Below are positions 1-10,985 of a stretch of 64,000 bases of DNA, in pieces (the first letter of the stretch is position 1; the number at the start of each line of letters is the position of its first letter). The notes under the pieces are model-generated. The model was given only the letters and a program-made list of their open reading frames with translations, had not been told where the DNA came from and did not search any database. Both the position numbers and the translations under genes were made by a program. Origin of the DNA: Pseudomonas bharatica CSV86 (GTDB lineage Bacteria > Pseudomonadota > Gammaproteobacteria > Pseudomonadales > Pseudomonadaceae); NCBI RefSeq assembly GCF_000319305.2, contig NZ_AMWJ02000004.1, forward strand, positions 434,001 to 498,000, read 5' to 3'.

Positions 1-1283
<1,283 letters not shown>

Positions 1284-1350
1284 AACACCCTATCCACTGA
1301 AGGTCTTGGCGGGCAAAAAACAAGCCGGGGATTATACCCGAGCATGGACC

Positions 1351-3345
1351 TCACGCGCCAGTTGAGGTCGGGGTTTGTGCGGGAACATTGCGACTCAGGA
1401 GGTCGCGCAGCTGGTTTTTTTCCTCTGCGCTCAGTTCGCTTTGACGTGCTTTCCGGAGCAGATGTTCCAGGCTGCGCTCGCGTTGGCGAGCGGACAAGCT
1501 AGTTATAGTGTCGAAAAACTGCTGTTCAAGGTTGTCGGCATCGATCAGCCATTCCTTTTCCGCCAGCGCCCGCAGCAGGCGACCCTGTTCGGTACCATGC
1601 CAGCGTGCGATCAGCTGTAGTGAGCGTAGCTCAGGATTCTTTTGCAGCGCCTCCAGCAGTGCCACCAGCAACTGTGCGTAGACGTGCTCTTCGTCGGCAA
1701 AGTGGCTGGCGTCCTCGACCTTGCGTGCCAGCGCCGGGTGGTGCAGCAGGGTGCGCAGGGCGCTGAGTGTCGGCGGCTCTACCGAGGTCGGCACGCGCGG
1801 CGGATGATTCTGCTGCTGGCCGTTTCGCTCCCATGGCTTGCCCTTGCCACCCTTCCTGTCCCATGGCTTGCCATCCCATTTCTTCTTCTGGCCGCCGCCC
1901 TGGTTGGGGGTCCATTGCTGCTGTGACTGTGGCTGGAAATGTTCTGCATGATGGAAATCGCTGTAGTCCGGGCTGTAGTCCGGGATCGCATCGTAGTCGA
2001 TGCCCGGGTCGTAGGCCGGCGGTGCGGTTTCCTGCGGTGCGTTCCGGGCCAGTTGCTCGACCTGCTGGTTGTCCAGGCCGGTGATTTCCTTCAGGCGATT
2101 GCGCATCAGCGCACGCAGGTTCGCACCCGGCACCTTGTCGATCAACGGCGCGGCGAGGGTGGCCATGTGGGCCTTGCCTTCCAGCGAGCGCGGGTCGGCT
2201 TCCTCGGTCAGTTGCTGGAAGAAGTAATCGGCCAGCGGCTGGGCGTGCTGGTTGATCCGCGCGCGGAAGGCGTCGGTGCCCTCGGCGCGGACCAGGCTGT
2301 CCGGATCCTCACCCTCGGGCAGGAACAGGAAGCGCGCCTTGCGTCCGTCCTGCAGGCTCGACAGGGTGGCTTCCAGTGCACGCCAGGCGGCATTGCGGCC
2401 AGCCTGGTCGCCGTCGAAGCAGAACAGCACGCTCGGCACCACCCGGAACAAGCGCTTGAGGTGTTCCTCGCTGGTGGCCGTGCCGAGGGTCGCCACCGCA
2501 TTGCGCAGGCCTTGCTGGGCCAGGGCGATGACATCCATGTAGCCCTCGACCACGATGATTTCGTCGAGGTTGCGATTGAACTTGCGTGCCTCGTACAGCC
2601 CGTACAGCTCCTGGCCCTTGTGGAAGACCGGGGTTTCCGGGGAGTTGAGGTACTTGGGCTTGTCGTCGCCGAGCACCCGTCCGCCGAAGGCGATGACCCG
2701 GCCACGGCTGTCGCGGATGGGGAACATCACCCGGTCACGGAAACGGTCGTAGCGCTTGCCGCTTTCGGCGTTCTCGATCAGCAGCCCGGCGTCGATCATT
2801 GCCTTCTGCTGCAGGCTGTCGCTGCCCAGGTGCTTGAACAGGTTGTCCCAGCCTGGCGGGGCGAAGCCCAGGCCGAAATCGCGAGCGATTTCCCCTGACA
2901 GGCCGCGGCCCTTGAGGTACTCCACCGCAGCCTTGCGGGTTGGATGGCTTTTCAGGGCCTGGCGATAGAACTCGGCAGCCGCGGTCAGCAGCGGATAGAG
3001 CGGTGAATCCGTGGGCTGTCGCGGCTTGTGCCCGCGCCCGCTTTCTTCTCGCGGCACTTCCATGCCGGCGGCTTTCGCCAGTTCCTCGACGGCCTGGGGG
3101 AAGTCCAGGTTGTCGTGGTCCATGATGAAGCCGAGGGCGTTGCCGCCGGCGCCACAACCGAAGCAGTAGTAGAACTGCTTGTCTGGGCTGACGCTGAAGG
3201 ATGGCGTCTTTTCCTTGTGGAAAGGACAGCAGGCGGTCAGGTTCTTGCCGGCCTTTTTCAGTTGCACGCGCGAACTCACCACATCGACGATATCGGTGCG
3301 GTTGAGAAGGTCGTCAATGAAACTCTGGGGAATCAGCCCGGCCAT
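1351..3345 (-). CDS. dnaG: DNA primase DnaG
   Basis: Primase synthesises RNA primers at the replication fork together with DnaB helicase. The 664-residue length is normal for Pseudomonas. The N-terminal zinc finger shows C40, H43, C61 and C64 (CPFH...CFGCG). The catalytic TOPRIM core includes VVEGYMDVIAL near residue 265 and FDGDQAGRNAA near 310. A basic, glutamine- and glycine-rich linker near residues 465-515 separates the core from the C-terminal helicase-binding domain. The ATG at 3345 gives MAGLIPQSFIDDLLNRTDIV, the conserved primase start. It is the middle gene of the macromolecular synthesis operon. Confidence 0.98.
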   Translation of the reverse strand: MAGLIPQSFIDDLLNRTDIVDVVSSRVQLKKAGKNLTACCPFHKEKTPSFSVSPDKQFYYCFGCGAGGNALGFIMDHDNLDFPQAVEELAKAAGMEVPREESGRGHKPRQPTDSPLYPLLTAAAEFYRQALKSHPTRKAAVEYLKGRGLSGEIARDFGLGFAPPGWDNLFKHLGSDSLQQKAMIDAGLLIENAESGKRYDRFRDRVMFPIRDSRGRVIAFGGRVLGDDKPKYLNSPETPVFHKGQELYGLYEARKFNRNLDEIIVVEGYMDVIALAQQGLRNAVATLGTATSEEHLKRLFRVVPSVLFCFDGDQAGRNAAWRALEATLSSLQDGRKARFLFLPEGEDPDSLVRAEGTDAFRARINQHAQPLADYFFQQLTEEADPRSLEGKAHMATLAAPLIDKVPGANLRALMRNRLKEITGLDNQQVEQLARNAPQETAPPAYDPGIDYDAIPDYSPDYSDFHHAEHFQPQSQQQWTPNQGGGQKKKWDGKPWDRKGGKGKPWERNGQQQNHPPRVPTSVEPPTLSALRTLLHHPALARKVEDASHFADEEHVYAQLLVALLEALQKNPELRSLQLIARWHGTEQGRLLRALAEKEWLIDADNLEQQFFDTITSLSARQRERSLEHLLRKARQSELSAEEKNQLRDLLSRNVPAQTPTSTGA

Positions 3346-3618
3346 GGCTCTCTCGTCATCAGGCGATAATGAAGTCTATCGCTAATGCTGCGGGAACGAC
3401 GGTGCATCCGAAACAGGTCGAATGGCAAACGCAAGAAAACGGAAAAGAAGATGTGCTCGTCGGTAACCCGTAAGGGTCCGTCAGTGTGACGTGCACGCCT
3501 GGCTATAAGCCAGTTCTGACGATTGTGGCAGGCTGCCCGGGCTGGGAACCAGTCTGGGCGTCTCCGGCGATACGACGGGTGTCGTGGCTGGAGTGAACAG
3601 CTTTGCTCGCTGCCGGCA

Positions 3619-3637
3619 GCCCGGCTTTGGGCCGGGC
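3619..3637 (-). terminator. Hairpin in the 321-bp rpsU-dnaG spacer
   Basis: The stem GCCCGGC/GCCGGGC has a five-base loop and sits 30 bp past the rpsU stop on the minus strand, with no clear U tract. In E. coli a partial terminator between rpsU and dnaG keeps S21 expression above primase expression, and this hairpin is in the matching position. A second short dyad (CTGGCTATAAGCCAG) lies near 3498. I see nothing else in the spacer 3346-3666. Confidence 0.5.
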
Positions 3638-3666
3638 GAGGCAGAAGCTTGCGACAGACGTCTGTA

Positions 3667-3882
3667 TCAGTACAGACGAACGGCGCGGCGCTGTTCGCGC
3701 TGAACTTTCTTGGCGTGACGCTTGACAGCAGCAGCTGCCTTGCGCTTACGCTCGGAAGTCGGCTTCTCGTAAAATTCGCGGCTACGAACTTCAGCCAGTA
3801 CACCGGCTTTTTCGCAGGAGCGCTTGAAACGACGCAGAGCTACGTCGAAGGGTTCGTTCTCTTTAACTTTGACGGCTGGCAT
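3667..3882 (-). CDS. rpsU: 30S ribosomal protein S21
   Basis: This is a small-subunit protein that takes part in translation initiation. At 71 residues it is full length for the family. The start [20 protein letters not shown], the SCEKAG segment and the very basic C-terminus ([18 protein letters not shown]) are the S21 pattern. It is the first gene of the rpsU-dnaG-rpoD operon and is divergent from tsaD. The 200-bp gap 3883-4083 must hold both promoters; I did not find boxes convincing enough to list. Confidence 0.98.
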
Positions 3883-4083
3883 CCAGAGCTACCTTCATTC
3901 ATTACCGGGGTCAACGAACTCGTGGCAGAAATGTGCACTGGAGAACGTCGGTTTTTAAGGGTTGCGGATGTTAACCCTTAGCCAGCAGGAATGCAAAGCC
4001 TCTGATCGAAAACCGCTGGTCGGCACAGGGAGCGAGGACTATCATGCGCGCCTTCGAATTCAGCCTCGACAAGGCAAGGACCC

Positions 4084-5109
4084 ATGCTAGTACTGGGATT
4101 GGAAACATCCTGCGATGAAACCGGCGTCGCCCTCTACGACAGCGAACGCGGCCTGCTGGCCGATGCCCTGTTCAGCCAGATCGACCTGCACCGAGTCTAC
4201 GGTGGCGTGGTGCCGGAGCTCGCCTCCCGTGATCACGTCAAGCGCATGCTGCCGCTGATCCGCCAGGTCCTGAGCGAAGCCGGCTGCGCGGCCAGCGATA
4301 TCGATGCCATTGCCTATACCGCGGGTCCCGGCCTGGTTGGCGCACTGCTGGTCGGTGCGTCGTGCGCCCAGGCGCTGGCCTTCGCCTGGGGTATCCCGGC
4401 GCTTGGCGTGCATCATATGGAAGGTCACCTGCTGGCGCCAATGCTCGAGGAGCAGCCACCGGAGTTTCCGTTCGTCGCCTTGCTGGTGTCCGGCGGCCAT
4501 ACGCAACTGGTTCGCGTCGATGGCATCGGCCGCTACGAACTGCTCGGCGAGTCGCTGGATGATGCCGCTGGCGAAGCCTTCGACAAGACTGCCAAGCTGA
4601 TCGGCCTGGATTACCCCGGTGGTCCGGAAATCGCCCGCCTGGCTACCCAGGGCGTGCCGGGGCGCTTCGTCTTCCCGCGACCGATGACCGATCGTCCCGG
4701 GCTGGATTTCAGCTTCAGTGGCCTGAAAACCTTCGCCCTGAACACTTGGCAGCAGTGCCAGAAGGCTGGAGACGACGGCGAACAGACTCGTTGCGACATC
4801 TCGCTGGCCTTCCAGCAGGCAGTGGTGGAGACTCTCACCATCAAATGCCGCCGTGCCCTGAAGCAGACAGGCCTGAAGCGCCTGGTGATCGCCGGTGGCG
4901 TGAGTGCCAACAAGGCCCTGCGCGCGTCGCTGGAGGAAATGACTGCCGGGCTCAAGGGCCATGTCTTTTATGCCCGGCCGAAATTCTGTACCGACAATGG
5001 TGCGATGATCGCCTACGCCGGTTGCCAGCGTCTTGCTGCGGGGCAGCAGGAAACCCTGGCCATCAGCGTGCAGGCACGCTGGCCGATGGAGACGCTGCAA
5101 GCGATTTAG
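4084..5109 (+). CDS. tsaD: tRNA N6-adenosine threonylcarbamoyltransferase TsaD
   Basis: TsaD transfers threonylcarbamoyl to A37 of ANN-decoding tRNAs, working with TsaB, TsaC and TsaE. The 341-residue length is normal. The start MLVLGLETSCDETGVALYDS is the ASKHA nucleotide-binding signature. The metal-binding H111 and H115 are present in HHMEGH. LLVSGGHTQLV and the C-terminal TDNGAMIAYAG are also family signatures. It is divergent from rpsU and convergent with plsY, the two stop ends overlapping by 4 bp (TTTAGA). Confidence 0.97.
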   Translation: MLVLGLETSCDETGVALYDSERGLLADALFSQIDLHRVYGGVVPELASRDHVKRMLPLIRQVLSEAGCAASDIDAIAYTAGPGLVGALLVGASCAQALAFAWGIPALGVHHMEGHLLAPMLEEQPPEFPFVALLVSGGHTQLVRVDGIGRYELLGESLDDAAGEAFDKTAKLIGLDYPGGPEIARLATQGVPGRFVFPRPMTDRPGLDFSFSGLKTFALNTWQQCQKAGDDGEQTRCDISLAFQQAVVETLTIKCRRALKQTGLKRLVIAGGVSANKALRASLEEMTAGLKGHVFYARPKFCTDNGAMIAYAGCQRLAAGQQETLAISVQARWPMETLQAI

Positions 5110-5675
5110 AAGTGGCGCTCCCGGCCTGCGAAGAGGTCACGCAGGTTGCCGCGATGTCGCCAGACGATCAGCAGCGTCAGCAGGGTCATTGGCAGGAGTG
5201 CTTCCGGCTCGCGCCAGGCCAGCAGCGGCAGGGTCAGGGGCGTTGCGATCAACGCCGCCAGCGAACTGGTGCGGGTGAGGTAGAAGGTCAGCAGCCAACT
5301 GCAAATGGCCAGTAGGGCGGCAGGCGGGTAAAGGCCGAGCAGCATACCAGCGGCTGTGGCGACGCCCTTGCCGCCACGGAAGCGGAAGTAGAGCGGGAAC
5401 AGGTGGCCGAGTACCGCGCAGAGACCGATCCAGGCTTGTTGCTGCTGGTCCAGGCCGGCCAGTTGGGCCAGCAGGACCGGCACCAGGCCCTTGCACAGGT
5501 CGCCAAGCAGGGTCAGGATCGCCAGTTTCCGCCCCGCCAGGCGCAGCATATTGGTAGCGCCGGCATTGCCGGAACCGCTCATGCGCGGGTCGGGACTGCC
5601 GTTCAGGCGGCTGAGGACGATGGCGAAGGACAGAGAGCCAAGCAGGTAGGCGAACATCGCCAGTAACCAAAACAT
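5106..5675 (-). CDS. plsY: Glycerol-3-phosphate acyltransferase PlsY
   Basis: This is an inner-membrane enzyme that acylates glycerol-3-phosphate with acyl-phosphate, the first step of phospholipid synthesis. The 189 residues contain the family motifs GSGNAGATNMLR, FRGGKGVATAAG and a C-terminal IVWRHRGNLRDLFAG, with about five hydrophobic segments. I chose ATG 5675 (MFWLLAMFAYLLGSLSFAIV) because it opens directly into the first membrane helix. An upstream TTG would only add six unusual residues. The gene overlaps the tsaD stop. Confidence 0.95.
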   Translation of the reverse strand: MFWLLAMFAYLLGSLSFAIVLSRLNGSPDPRMSGSGNAGATNMLRLAGRKLAILTLLGDLCKGLVPVLLAQLAGLDQQQQAWIGLCAVLGHLFPLYFRFRGGKGVATAAGMLLGLYPPAALLAICSWLLTFYLTRTSSLAALIATPLTLPLLAWREPEALLPMTLLTLLIVWRHRGNLRDLFAGRERHF

Positions 5676-5750
5676 GCTAACTATTCCGGGCAAGGACGCC
5701 CCTGATTCTAACGGCGCAAGGCGCCCTTGTCGTGCTGTGGAGAGAAGTGC

Positions 5751-6107
5751 TTGGACAGAGTGTTCATCGAAGGGCTGGAAGTCGACACCGTGATCGGCGC
5801 CTACGACTGGGAGCGTGGCATTCGCCAGTGCCTGCGTCTCGATCTGCGGTTTGCCTGGGACAATCGCCCGGCTGCGGCAGGTGACGACCTGAGCCTGGCC
5901 CTGGACTACGCCAGCGTGTCCGCTCGTATCCAGGCATTTGCCGAGCAGGCGCAGTTCGAATTGGTGGAAACCTTCGCCGAGCGCCTGGCCAAGGTGCTAA
6001 TGGATGAATTCAACATTCCCTGGCTGAGCCTCAAGCTGACAAAGCCCGGCGCCGTGCCGGCGGCTACCGGTGGTGTTGGCGTGGAGATCGAGCGCGGATG
6101 CCTCTGA
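5751..6107 (+). CDS. folB: Dihydroneopterin aldolase FolB
   Basis: FolB converts 7,8-dihydroneopterin to 6-hydroxymethyl-dihydropterin and glycolaldehyde in folate synthesis. The 118 residues match the family length when TTG 5751 is the start (DRVFIEGLEVDTVIGAYDWE), with GGAG about 8 bases upstream. Conserved segments are the N-terminal IGAYDWER, the LDYASV block and the C-terminal LKLTKPGAVPAATGGVGVEI. The gene overlaps folK by 10 bp, so the two are translationally linked and catalyse successive steps. Confidence 0.93.
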   Translation: MDRVFIEGLEVDTVIGAYDWERGIRQCLRLDLRFAWDNRPAAAGDDLSLALDYASVSARIQAFAEQAQFELVETFAERLAKVLMDEFNIPWLSLKLTKPGAVPAATGGVGVEIERGCL

Positions 6108-6613
6108 CACGGGTCTACCTGGGCCTCGGCAGCAATGTCGAGCGCGAGCGGCACCTGACTGCCGGCCTCGATGCGCTGGCCGGTTTCCTCCAGCAGATGG
6201 AGTGCTCGCCGGTCTTCGAGAGCCAGGCGGTGGGAATCAAGAGCGGTCCCTTCCTCAACCTGGTGGTGACCGGCCTGACCGACCTGCCGCTGATCGAGCT
6301 GGATCGCCGGCTCAAGTTCATCGAGGCCGACAATGGCCGCTATGCCCCGGAGCGCAAGGGCTTGCCGCTGGATATCGATGTGCTGATGTACGGTGACCTG
6401 CACGGCAACTTCGACGGCCTGATCCTGCCTCGCGCCGAAATCCTCAAGAATGCGTTCGTGCTCTGGCCGCTGTCGTTGATTGCTCCGCAATTGGTGCATC
6501 CGGGGGCGGGCAAGAGCATGGCGCAACTGTGGAGCGAGGCACGGATCGACCAGGTGCTGGCACCTGTTCCTTTTCTCTGGCATGAGCGGCAACTGGCAAT
6601 TTCCGGTAGCTGA
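6098..6613 (+). CDS. folK: HPPK-type pyrophosphokinase (FolK)
   Basis: The family transfers pyrophosphate from ATP to 6-hydroxymethyl-7,8-dihydropterin. The 171 residues show LGLGSNVERERHL at the N-terminus, the GPFLNLVV block and the magnesium-binding DIDVLMYGD motif. The segment that normally reads PHPR is LPRAEILKNAF here, so this is a divergent, short FolK. Pseudomonas genomes can carry more than one folK-like gene, and this one, fused by overlap to folB, may not be the main copy. It overlaps folB by 10 bp. Confidence 0.85.
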   Translation: MPLTRVYLGLGSNVERERHLTAGLDALAGFLQQMECSPVFESQAVGIKSGPFLNLVVTGLTDLPLIELDRRLKFIEADNGRYAPERKGLPLDIDVLMYGDLHGNFDGLILPRAEILKNAFVLWPLSLIAPQLVHPGAGKSMAQLWSEARIDQVLAPVPFLWHERQLAISGS

Positions 6614-6675
6614 GGCCTCATCGCTGCGGTGCGGCGGTCCGACAAGCCATACACAGGGTATGCGGCGCCTGCGAT

Positions 6676-6707
6676 CCTGTGGGAGCTGGCTTGCCAGCGA
6701 TGAGGCC
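6676..6707. repeat. REP element (P. putida type)
   Basis: The sequence CTGTGGGAGCTGGCTTGCC and the following AGCGATGAGG form the group's REP palindrome (GCTGGCTTGCCAGC core). It sits between convergent folK and cca. Matching copies occur near 27681, 32261, 32321 and 35491. Confidence 0.85.
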
Positions 6708-6724
6708 CTCAAAGTCACAGCAGG

Positions 6725-7954
6725 TCAGCCTGCAGTACTCTCCTTGTAGCCCTTCAACGCATTCAGGCGAGCCTTTTTCAGCGCTTCGCCGAGTGCCTGC
6801 CCGGTGTAGCCCTGCTCGACCAGCGGCTGCACCGCGACCTTCCTCGCCGCCTCGGCCGCGCCGCGCAGGTAATCCGCCTGCGGATACTGGCGATCTTCCA
6901 GTCCCAGTCGCCCCCGGGCATCCATCTCGCACGCCACGATGAACTCCTCGAAGCGCTGCGGCCGCCGATACACGTCAAAGCGTTGCAGCAGTTCCAGCAG
7001 GGTCGCGGGCTTCAGCTCCAGCGCCCGGTGCCCGTGGGTGTGGTACTCGCCCACCAGCATCGCCAGTTCCTGGCAGTCCCGTGGCACCTTGAAGCGTTGG
7101 TTGATCTTGTCGATCAGCTTCAGCCCGCGGTGCTCATGAGCGATATGCCGCGGCCATTCGTGTTCCGGCGTGGTGCCCTTGCCCAGGTCGTGCAGCAGGC
7201 AGGCCCAGCGTACGGTGAGCGGTTGAGCGTGGCGGGCGGCTTGCTCCAGTACGGCCAGGGTATGGGCGCCGGTATCGATTTCCGGATGATGGGCGGCTGG
7301 CTGTGGGACACCGAACAGGCTGTCGACTTCCGGCATCAGCTCGCGCAATGCGCCGCAATCGCGCAGGACCTGGATGAATACCTGGGGATGATCTTCCATC
7401 AATGCCCGGGAAATTTCCTTCCAGCTGCGCTCCGGCGTCAACGCCTGGAGCTCGCCGGAATTGCTGAGCTGGCGCATCAGTTCGAGGGTTTCCGGTGCGA
7501 CGCTGAAGCCCAGTCCTGCGAAGCGTGCGGCAAAGCGGGCTACCCGCAGGACGCGCAAGGGATCTTCGGCGAATGCGGGGGAAACATGGCGTAAAACCCG
7601 ATTGTCTAGGTCTTGCTTGCCGTTATAGGGATCGGTCAGGTTGCCGTGCTCGTCTTCGGCCATGGCATTGATGGTCAGGTCGCGGCGGATCAGGTCTTCT
7701 TCGAGGGTAACCCCGGGGCTGGCGTGGAACGTGAAGCCGCCGTAACCCACGCCGCTTTTACGTTCGGTGCGGGCGAGGGCGTACTCCTCGCCACTTTGCG
7801 GGTGCAGGAACACCGGGAAATCCGAGCCCACGGGACGAAACCCCTGTTCCAGCATCTGTTCGGCCGTGGCACCGACCACCACCCAGTCATGGTCGGTGAC
7901 CGGCCTGCCGAGCAGGCGATCGCGAACGGCGCCGCCGACTTTGTAGATCTGCAT
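6725..7954 (-). CDS. cca: tRNA nucleotidyltransferase (CCA-adding enzyme)
   Basis: The enzyme adds or repairs the 3' CCA end of tRNAs without a template. Its 409 residues begin MQIYKVGGAVRDRLLGRPVT, with the catalytic carboxylates in TDHDWVVVGA and the second motif TFHASPGVTLEEDLIRRDLTINAMA. A C-terminal HD domain (CLLHDLGKG) marks the gamma-proteobacterial bifunctional type with phosphohydrolase activity. I chose ATG 7954 over an upstream start because the protein family begins at MQIY. It is convergent with folK. Confidence 0.96.
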   Translation of the reverse strand: MQIYKVGGAVRDRLLGRPVTDHDWVVVGATAEQMLEQGFRPVGSDFPVFLHPQSGEEYALARTERKSGVGYGGFTFHASPGVTLEEDLIRRDLTINAMAEDEHGNLTDPYNGKQDLDNRVLRHVSPAFAEDPLRVLRVARFAARFAGLGFSVAPETLELMRQLSNSGELQALTPERSWKEISRALMEDHPQVFIQVLRDCGALRELMPEVDSLFGVPQPAAHHPEIDTGAHTLAVLEQAARHAQPLTVRWACLLHDLGKGTTPEHEWPRHIAHEHRGLKLIDKINQRFKVPRDCQELAMLVGEYHTHGHRALELKPATLLELLQRFDVYRRPQRFEEFIVACEMDARGRLGLEDRQYPQADYLRGAAEAARKVAVQPLVEQGYTGQALGEALKKARLNALKGYKESTAG

Positions 7955-8014
7955 GAAAAACCTCCGTAGATGCCCCACAGGATAACCCGTGTGGCCTCTC
8001 GGAGGCGTTTGGCG

Positions 8015-9576
8015 TTACAGGTGCACCACGGCGAGATCGAGGCGACCGTGGTCGCCGTCGCCGTGTTCACCCTTTGGGGGGACGTGGTGGGTTTTCATGA
8101 TTTGGTCGCCCTGCAGGGTTTCCAGATGGATATCGAACCCCACAGGCGATGCAGATGCTTGAGTACTTCTTCAGTGGAGTCGCCGAGCGGCTTGCGGTCA
8201 TGTTGCTGGTGGCGAAGGGTCAGGGACCGGTCGCCGCGGCGGTCGATGCTCCAGATCTGCACGTTGGGCTCGCGGTTGCCAAGGTTGTACTGGGCGGCGA
8301 GGGTTTCACGAATGACGCGGTAGCCGCTTTCGTCATGGATGGCCGGTACCAGCAGGTCGTCGCGTTGGTCGTCGTCCATGATGCTGAACAGCTTGAGGTC
8401 GCGAATCACCTTGGGCGAGAGGTACTGCAGGATGAAGCTTTCATCCTTGAAGCTGCTCATGGCGAACTTGATCGCCGACAGCCAGTCGCTTCCGGCGATC
8501 TCCGGGAACCAGCGGCGGTCCTCCTCGGTGGGGTTCTCGCACATGCGGCGGATGTCGGTATACATGGCGAAGCCCAGGGCATAAGGGTTGATGCCGCTGT
8601 AGTAGGGACTGTCGAAGCCTGGCTGGAACACCACGCTGGTATGGGACTGAAGGAATTCCAGCATGAAGCCGTCGGTGACCAGGCCTTCGTCGTACAGATC
8701 GTTCATCAGGGTGTAATGCCAGAAGGTGGCCCAGCCTTCGTTCATGACCTGGGTCTGGCGCTGTGGATAGAAGTACTGGGCGATCTTGCGCACTATGCGC
8801 ACGATCTCGCGTTGCCACGGCTCCAGTAGCGGCGCGTGCTTTTCGATGAAGTAGAGGATGTTCTCCTGCGGCTCGGCGGGAAAGCGTGCAGTGTCCTTTT
8901 CGCTGACCTTGTCCGCGCTTTTCGGAATGGTGCGCCATAGGTCGTTGATCTGTTTCTGCATGTGTTCTTCACGGTCCTTCTGCCGCCGCCGCTCCTCTTC
9001 GGCGGAGATGGGGTAGGGCCGTTTGTAACGGTCGACGCCGTAGTTCATCAGGGCGTGGCAGGAGTCCAGCAGATCCTCGACCGCATCGATGCCGTGACGC
9101 TCCTCGCACTGGGTGATGTACTGCTTGGCGAACACCAGGTAATCGATGATCGAGCTGGCATCGGTCCAGGTGCGGAACAGGTAATTGCCCTTGAAGAAGC
9201 TGTTGTGCCCGTAGCAGGCATGGGCGACCACCAGCGCCTGCATGCAGATGGTGTTTTCCTCCATCAGGTAGGCGATGCACGGATCGGAATTGATCACGAT
9301 CTCGTAGGCCAGGCCCATCTGGCCTCGGCTGTAGGATTTTTCTGTGCTGAGGAAGTGCTTGCCGTAGGACCAGTGGTGGTAGCCCAGCGGCATGCCTACC
9401 GATGCATAGGCGTCCATCATCTGCTCGGCAGTGATCACTTCGATCTGGTTGGGGTAGGTATCCAGGGCGTAGCGCTCGGCCAGGCGGCTGATCTCTCGGT
9501 CATAGGCCTGGATGAGCTCGAACGTCCACTCGGACCCGGTGGAAAGCGGTTGGCGTTTCTGCTCTCTGGCGGTCAT
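8015..9576 (-). CDS. spoVR: SpoVR family protein (YcgB-like), frameshifted near its end
   Basis: This is a conserved stress-associated protein of unknown biochemistry. It is co-transcribed with the PrkA kinase and YeaH in many proteobacteria, usually under sigma-S or nitrogen control. The SpoVR body is intact through LTLRHQQHDRKPLGDSTEE. The frame then breaks at the CCCC run 8138-8141 (GGGG on the coding strand), where one G is missing. The uncorrected frame stops at 8095. With one base restored, the usual tail (WGFDIHLETLQGD...HGRLDLAVVHL) follows and ends at 8015. The start at 9576 overlaps the yeaH stop by 4 bp. The lesion is probably a read error rather than a true mutation. Confidence 0.9.
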
Positions 9577-10844
9577 GTCACTAACCTGCGCTGGAAGAGT
9601 TCACGGAAGACCGGATAGATATCACCGGCCGACACCAGCTGCTGCTGGGCGAACGTATCAGGGAAGGCTTCGCCGATGCGTTCGTATTCGAACCACAGTG
9701 CCTGATGTTCCCGGGGGGTGATCTCGACGTAAGTGTAGTACTGGACGAACGGCATAATCTGCTTGCTGAGAATCTCCCGGCAGATCGGCGAGTCGTCGTT
9801 CCAGTTGTCGCCGTCCGAGGCCTGGGCGGCGTAGATGTTCCATTCGTTGGCGGGATAGCGCTCGGCCATGATCTCCTGCATCAGCTTCAGGGCACTGGAG
9901 ACGATGGTGCCGCCGGTTTCCCGGGAGTAGAAGAATTCTTCTTCGTCAACTTCGCGGGCGCTGGTGTGGTGGCGGATGAAGACCACTTCGATACGGTCGT
10001 AGTTGCGCTTCAGGAACAGGTACAGAAGGATGAAGAAGCGCTTGGCGATGTCCTTGGTAGCCTGGGTCATGGAACCGGAGACGTCCATGAGGCAGAACAT
10101 CACCGCCTTGGAACTGGGGTTGGGGTGCTTGACCAGCAGGTTGTACTTCAAGTCGAAGGTATCGAGGAACGGAATGCGGTTGATCCGGGCGATGAGGCGT
10201 TCGATCTCCGCTTCGATTTCCTGGATATCACCGAAGTTGTCCGGTTCTTCCCGTTTCAGGCGCGCAAGCTCTTCCCGGGCTTCACGCAGCCGGGCCCGAC
10301 TGCTGCCGGACAGGGCGATGCGCCGCGCATGAGCCGAGCGCAGGGTGCGGATGATATTGATGCGTGACGGATTGCCCTCGTTGCTGATGCCGGCCCTCAC
10401 GGTCTTGAAGGTGTCGGTACCGGTCAGGTGGCGCTTGACCAGGTTGGGCAGTTCCAAGTCCTCGAACATGAATTCGAGGAATTCCTCCTGGGTGATCTGG
10501 AAGACGAACTCGTCCATGCCTTCGCCGGAGTTGCCCGCCTTGCCACGACCACCGCCGCCTCCGCCGCCCTGCGGCCGAGGGATGTGTTCGCCAGCGGTGA
10601 ACTCCTTGTTGCCCGGGTGGACGACAGTCTGCTTGCCGCCACGGCCATGGTGCAGCACCGGTTCGTCGATATCGCGGCCAGGGATGCTGATCTGCTCGCC
10701 ATGCTCCATGTCGGTGATGGATCGGCGGCTCACGGCCTCCTCGACGGCTTTCTTGATGTGATCACGGTAACGCCTCAGGAAGCGCTGGCGGTTGACCGTG
10801 CTCTTGTTCTTGCCATTCAGGCGTCGGTCGATGACGTAGCTCAT
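9573..10844 (-). CDS. yeaH: DUF444 family VWA-domain protein YeaH
   Basis: The 423-residue protein carries a von Willebrand A-like domain with the metal site DVSGSMTQ near residue 250. It also has a glycine-rich low-complexity segment (GGGGGGGRGKAGNSGEG) near residue 100. It is the constant partner of PrkA and SpoVR, and its molecular role is unknown. It lies in the order prkA-yeaH-spoVR, overlapping spoVR by 4 bp, so the three are expected to be expressed together. Confidence 0.94.
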   Translation of the reverse strand: MSYVIDRRLNGKNKSTVNRQRFLRRYRDHIKKAVEEAVSRRSITDMEHGEQISIPGRDIDEPVLHHGRGGKQTVVHPGNKEFTAGEHIPRPQGGGGGGGRGKAGNSGEGMDEFVFQITQEEFLEFMFEDLELPNLVKRHLTGTDTFKTVRAGISNEGNPSRINIIRTLRSAHARRIALSGSSRARLREAREELARLKREEPDNFGDIQEIEAEIERLIARINRIPFLDTFDLKYNLLVKHPNPSSKAVMFCLMDVSGSMTQATKDIAKRFFILLYLFLKRNYDRIEVVFIRHHTSAREVDEEEFFYSRETGGTIVSSALKLMQEIMAERYPANEWNIYAAQASDGDNWNDDSPICREILSKQIMPFVQYYTYVEITPREHQALWFEYERIGEAFPDTFAQQQLVSAGDIYPVFRELFQRRLVT

Positions 10845-10857
10845 AGGCCCTCCGGTA

Positions 10858-10983
10858 GCTGGGGTACAGCTGCAAGCTTCAAGCTACTAGCTGCAAGTAA
10901 AAGCATCCGCCACGGACCCGTGCCGTGCGGTGTGCAGGAGCACACCGCGAATGGCTCAAGGCTTGTGGCTTATGGCTTGCCGC
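10858..10983. repeat. Imperfect repeats between prkA and yeaH
   Basis: The 141-bp gap holds repeated AGCTGCAAGCTTCAAGCT-like units and a related GGCTTGTGGCTTATGGCTTG stretch. Repeats of this kind are common in Pseudomonas intergenic DNA and may form mRNA stem-loops that adjust prkA against yeaH-spoVR. The function is inferred only. Confidence 0.45.
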
Positions 10984-10985
10984 TT

